Shown here: one piece after another, positions 62,652 to 64,000 of the stretch
Position numbering within the stretch: position 1 is the stretch's first letter
Layout: every line of letters starts with the position of its first letter
Assembly (NCBI GenBank): GCA_023105745.1
Contig: JALGQZ010000003.1
Coordinates: 40,191,185-40,255,184 of the forward strand
Direction: 5' to 3'
DNA: 64,000 nt
DNA from: Austropuccinia psidii
Taxonomy: Eukaryota; Basidiomycota; Pucciniomycetes; Pucciniales; Sphaerophragmiaceae
Program-made: the position numbers and the translations under genes
Notes under the pieces: model-generated
What the model saw: only the letters and a program-made list of their open reading frames with translations
The model's database searches: none
Told to the model about the DNA's origin: nothing

Positions 62652-63608
62652 TGACCAAGGGGAACCCAGCCAACTGAATATAATGGAACCACAAAGGGCA
62701 GACAGAAGTGGGACAGAAGGGAAGGATTCAGTGAGTTAAGTCAGCTTGGAACTCATTTCTGGAGTTATGGAAGCAAAAGGGTCAAGGCATCAGATATGCA
62801 TATCCAATTTCTGGGGGCATACTGAATTAGGGCCCTCCTCAAGGTCCTCAGTTCAATTGTGGGCTCAATCAGAAAGGGTGAACCTCCCTTTCAATCCTTG
62901 GAAGGCCCCCCTTTTTTATGGACCTGGACTGGTCTCCGAAGTCAAGGCCATATGGACCAACTTGGCCTCCTGGTATCCCCCTAAAAATTGGGCCCAGGGG
63001 GACTTCAATTGCCCCCATGTACTGCAGTGCACGGGCCATGGGCCAGAAAAATCAAAAAATTGCCAAGATTCCAAATTTTGAGAAAAGGTGCCACGATAGG
63101 GAAAGGACCAAAATGAATCAGGATGCCCCCAAATGACCGCAGAAGGCCATTTGGGGCCCAAAAATTCAAGAATTATGGGGAAAAGACCCCTTCTTAATAT
63201 GAATATGGAGGAAATTGGTGCAAGAAAATACCTTAAACAGTTATTTCCGATTCTTGGGGGTGGCTGGGTATTCACATAGCCATCCTTCACCATATTTCAA
63301 GCTGGAGGTGATGGTGGCCTCTGTTTTGGGATTCAGACCATGGCCACCAAACCTCCTTGATTAAAGCAGAAAAACTTCAAAGAGGAAATAAATTAAGAAA
63401 GAAGAATCACCCACTTAATGAATAAAATTTGTTTGAATGGAAGGAAGAAGAAATAAGGAGGATGGAAAGGAAGGATTTTCAGGATAATGATCAAGAGGAA
63501 AAGAAAATTAAAATGAAAGATTTTTGAAATTGCATGGGGAATTGGGGAAGACACTTGAGAGTGGAAGGTCATTATGGTGCTCAGGGGCCCACCCGTTTCA
63601 AGAGGGGA
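62652..63608. other. B-4 region between antisense gene and 3' LTR
   Basis: About 950 bp, the same length as the matching region of B-2. It should contain the promoter and leader of the antisense gene. No recognised coding sequence. It ends in the polypurine tract. Confidence 0.55.
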
Positions 63609-64000
63609 TACTTTAACAGCCACCATCTGGGGTAAGGGTTTCCACCTTAAACCCACTCAAACTCATGAAACCCCCAGTATGTATATCAAAAATCAGTTTC
63701 AGAAAACCTTCTTTCTGAAACATGAATACAGCCTGCCAATACTTGTACAGGTTGGATATGCCAAATACAGTTTAGATTCACAATAATTAAGCTTTATGAT
63801 CACCCAACTCCACCACACCAATTATACAGACCTTGTACATATATACAGGGACTGTATTACCCAAATCAATTTAAATCAAGATTTGTCTCAAGAAATTCAC
63901 TGTTTGGATCAGGGCAGATGGATTCTCACTTATACCAGCCCCTCTTCCTCCCTCTGGGGACTTTTTCCCCAGTTAATTGATATAGTTGACTTATTATTCA
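63609..64000 (+). repeat. B-4 3' LTR, cut by the window end
   Basis: Starts TACTTTAACAGCC right after the polypurine tract (TA instead of TG). It contains GGGGACTTTTTCCCCAGTTA near 63957, the reverse complement of a block near the outer end of the B-1 LTRs. The LTR end is therefore expected a few hundred bases outside the window. Confidence 0.65.

Larger units (their letters stand above)
58627..64000 (+). mobile_element. B-4: Ty3-type element, 3' part, with antisense gene
   Basis: Plus-strand B-family element starting in the middle of RT at 58627 and running past the window end. Order: RT C-terminus, RNase H, integrase, chromodomain (to 60822), duplicated module, antisense gene (62651-61545), polypurine tract TTTCAAGAGGGGA (63596-63608), and 3' LTR. 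The 5' part is replaced by the A-2 LTR. Confidence 0.85.

Noticed and set aside
1..64000. tRNA or rRNA genes
   Set aside because: No A-box/B-box pair with a cloverleaf or rRNA-like sequence was noticed by eye. A dedicated tRNA and rRNA scan was not possible here.

Overview
The window is nuclear DNA of a filamentous fungus. The evidence is a complete five-intron TFIIB gene with 59-100 bp GT-AG introns, a many-exon Mrs2-type magnesium transporter gene, very AT-rich spacers, and Ty3-type LTR retrotransposons with chromodomain integrases. From memory only (no search was run), the gag, pol and antisense proteins closely resemble ones annotated in very large numbers in the myrtle rust fungus Austropuccinia psidii. 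A rust (Pucciniales) with a repeat-swollen genome is the best guess.

Layout. 1-11.5 kb: the TFIIB gene (minus, 2191-3626), a possible orphan exon, long AT-rich spacers and one LTR-like block. 11.6-23.0 kb: element A-1, a complete but decayed plus-strand Ty3 element with two LTRs and an AGGAC target duplication. Its 3' LTR holds a 689-bp terminal-inverted-repeat element built on a 21-bp palindromic repeat, and the 5' LTR keeps the empty site. 25.6-27.2 kb: about 165 units of a 10-bp satellite in two homogeneous blocks. 29.4-31.8 kb: the Mrs2-type gene (minus). 32.1-33.8 kb: an orphan GC-rich exon and a dead Tc1/mariner transposase. 34.4-64 kb: a solid pile of LTR elements, namely B-2 (minus, 5' part missing), B-1 (minus, both LTRs), A-3 (3' end only, plus), A-2 (plus, lacks its 5' end, best-preserved pol) and B-4 (plus, 3' half, running off the window).

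The most interesting system is in the B family. Between the chromodomain stop and the polypurine tract, B-2 and B-4 each carry a gene on the strand opposite to gag-pol. Both copies share an intron at the same codon and phase, and a cysteine cluster spaced C-X2-C-X6-C-X10-C-X2-C-X6-C, the spacing of fungal Zn2Cys6 binuclear clusters. Each copy has lost one or two of the cysteines and carries other damage. B-1 lacks the gene. Both B elements with the gene, and B-1, also carry two copies of a conserved module with a strong splice-donor-like GTAAGT just after the chromodomain.

None of the retroelements looks autonomous. A-1, B-1 and B-2 have lost reverse-transcriptase catalytic residues. A-2 keeps them but has stops and a frameshift.
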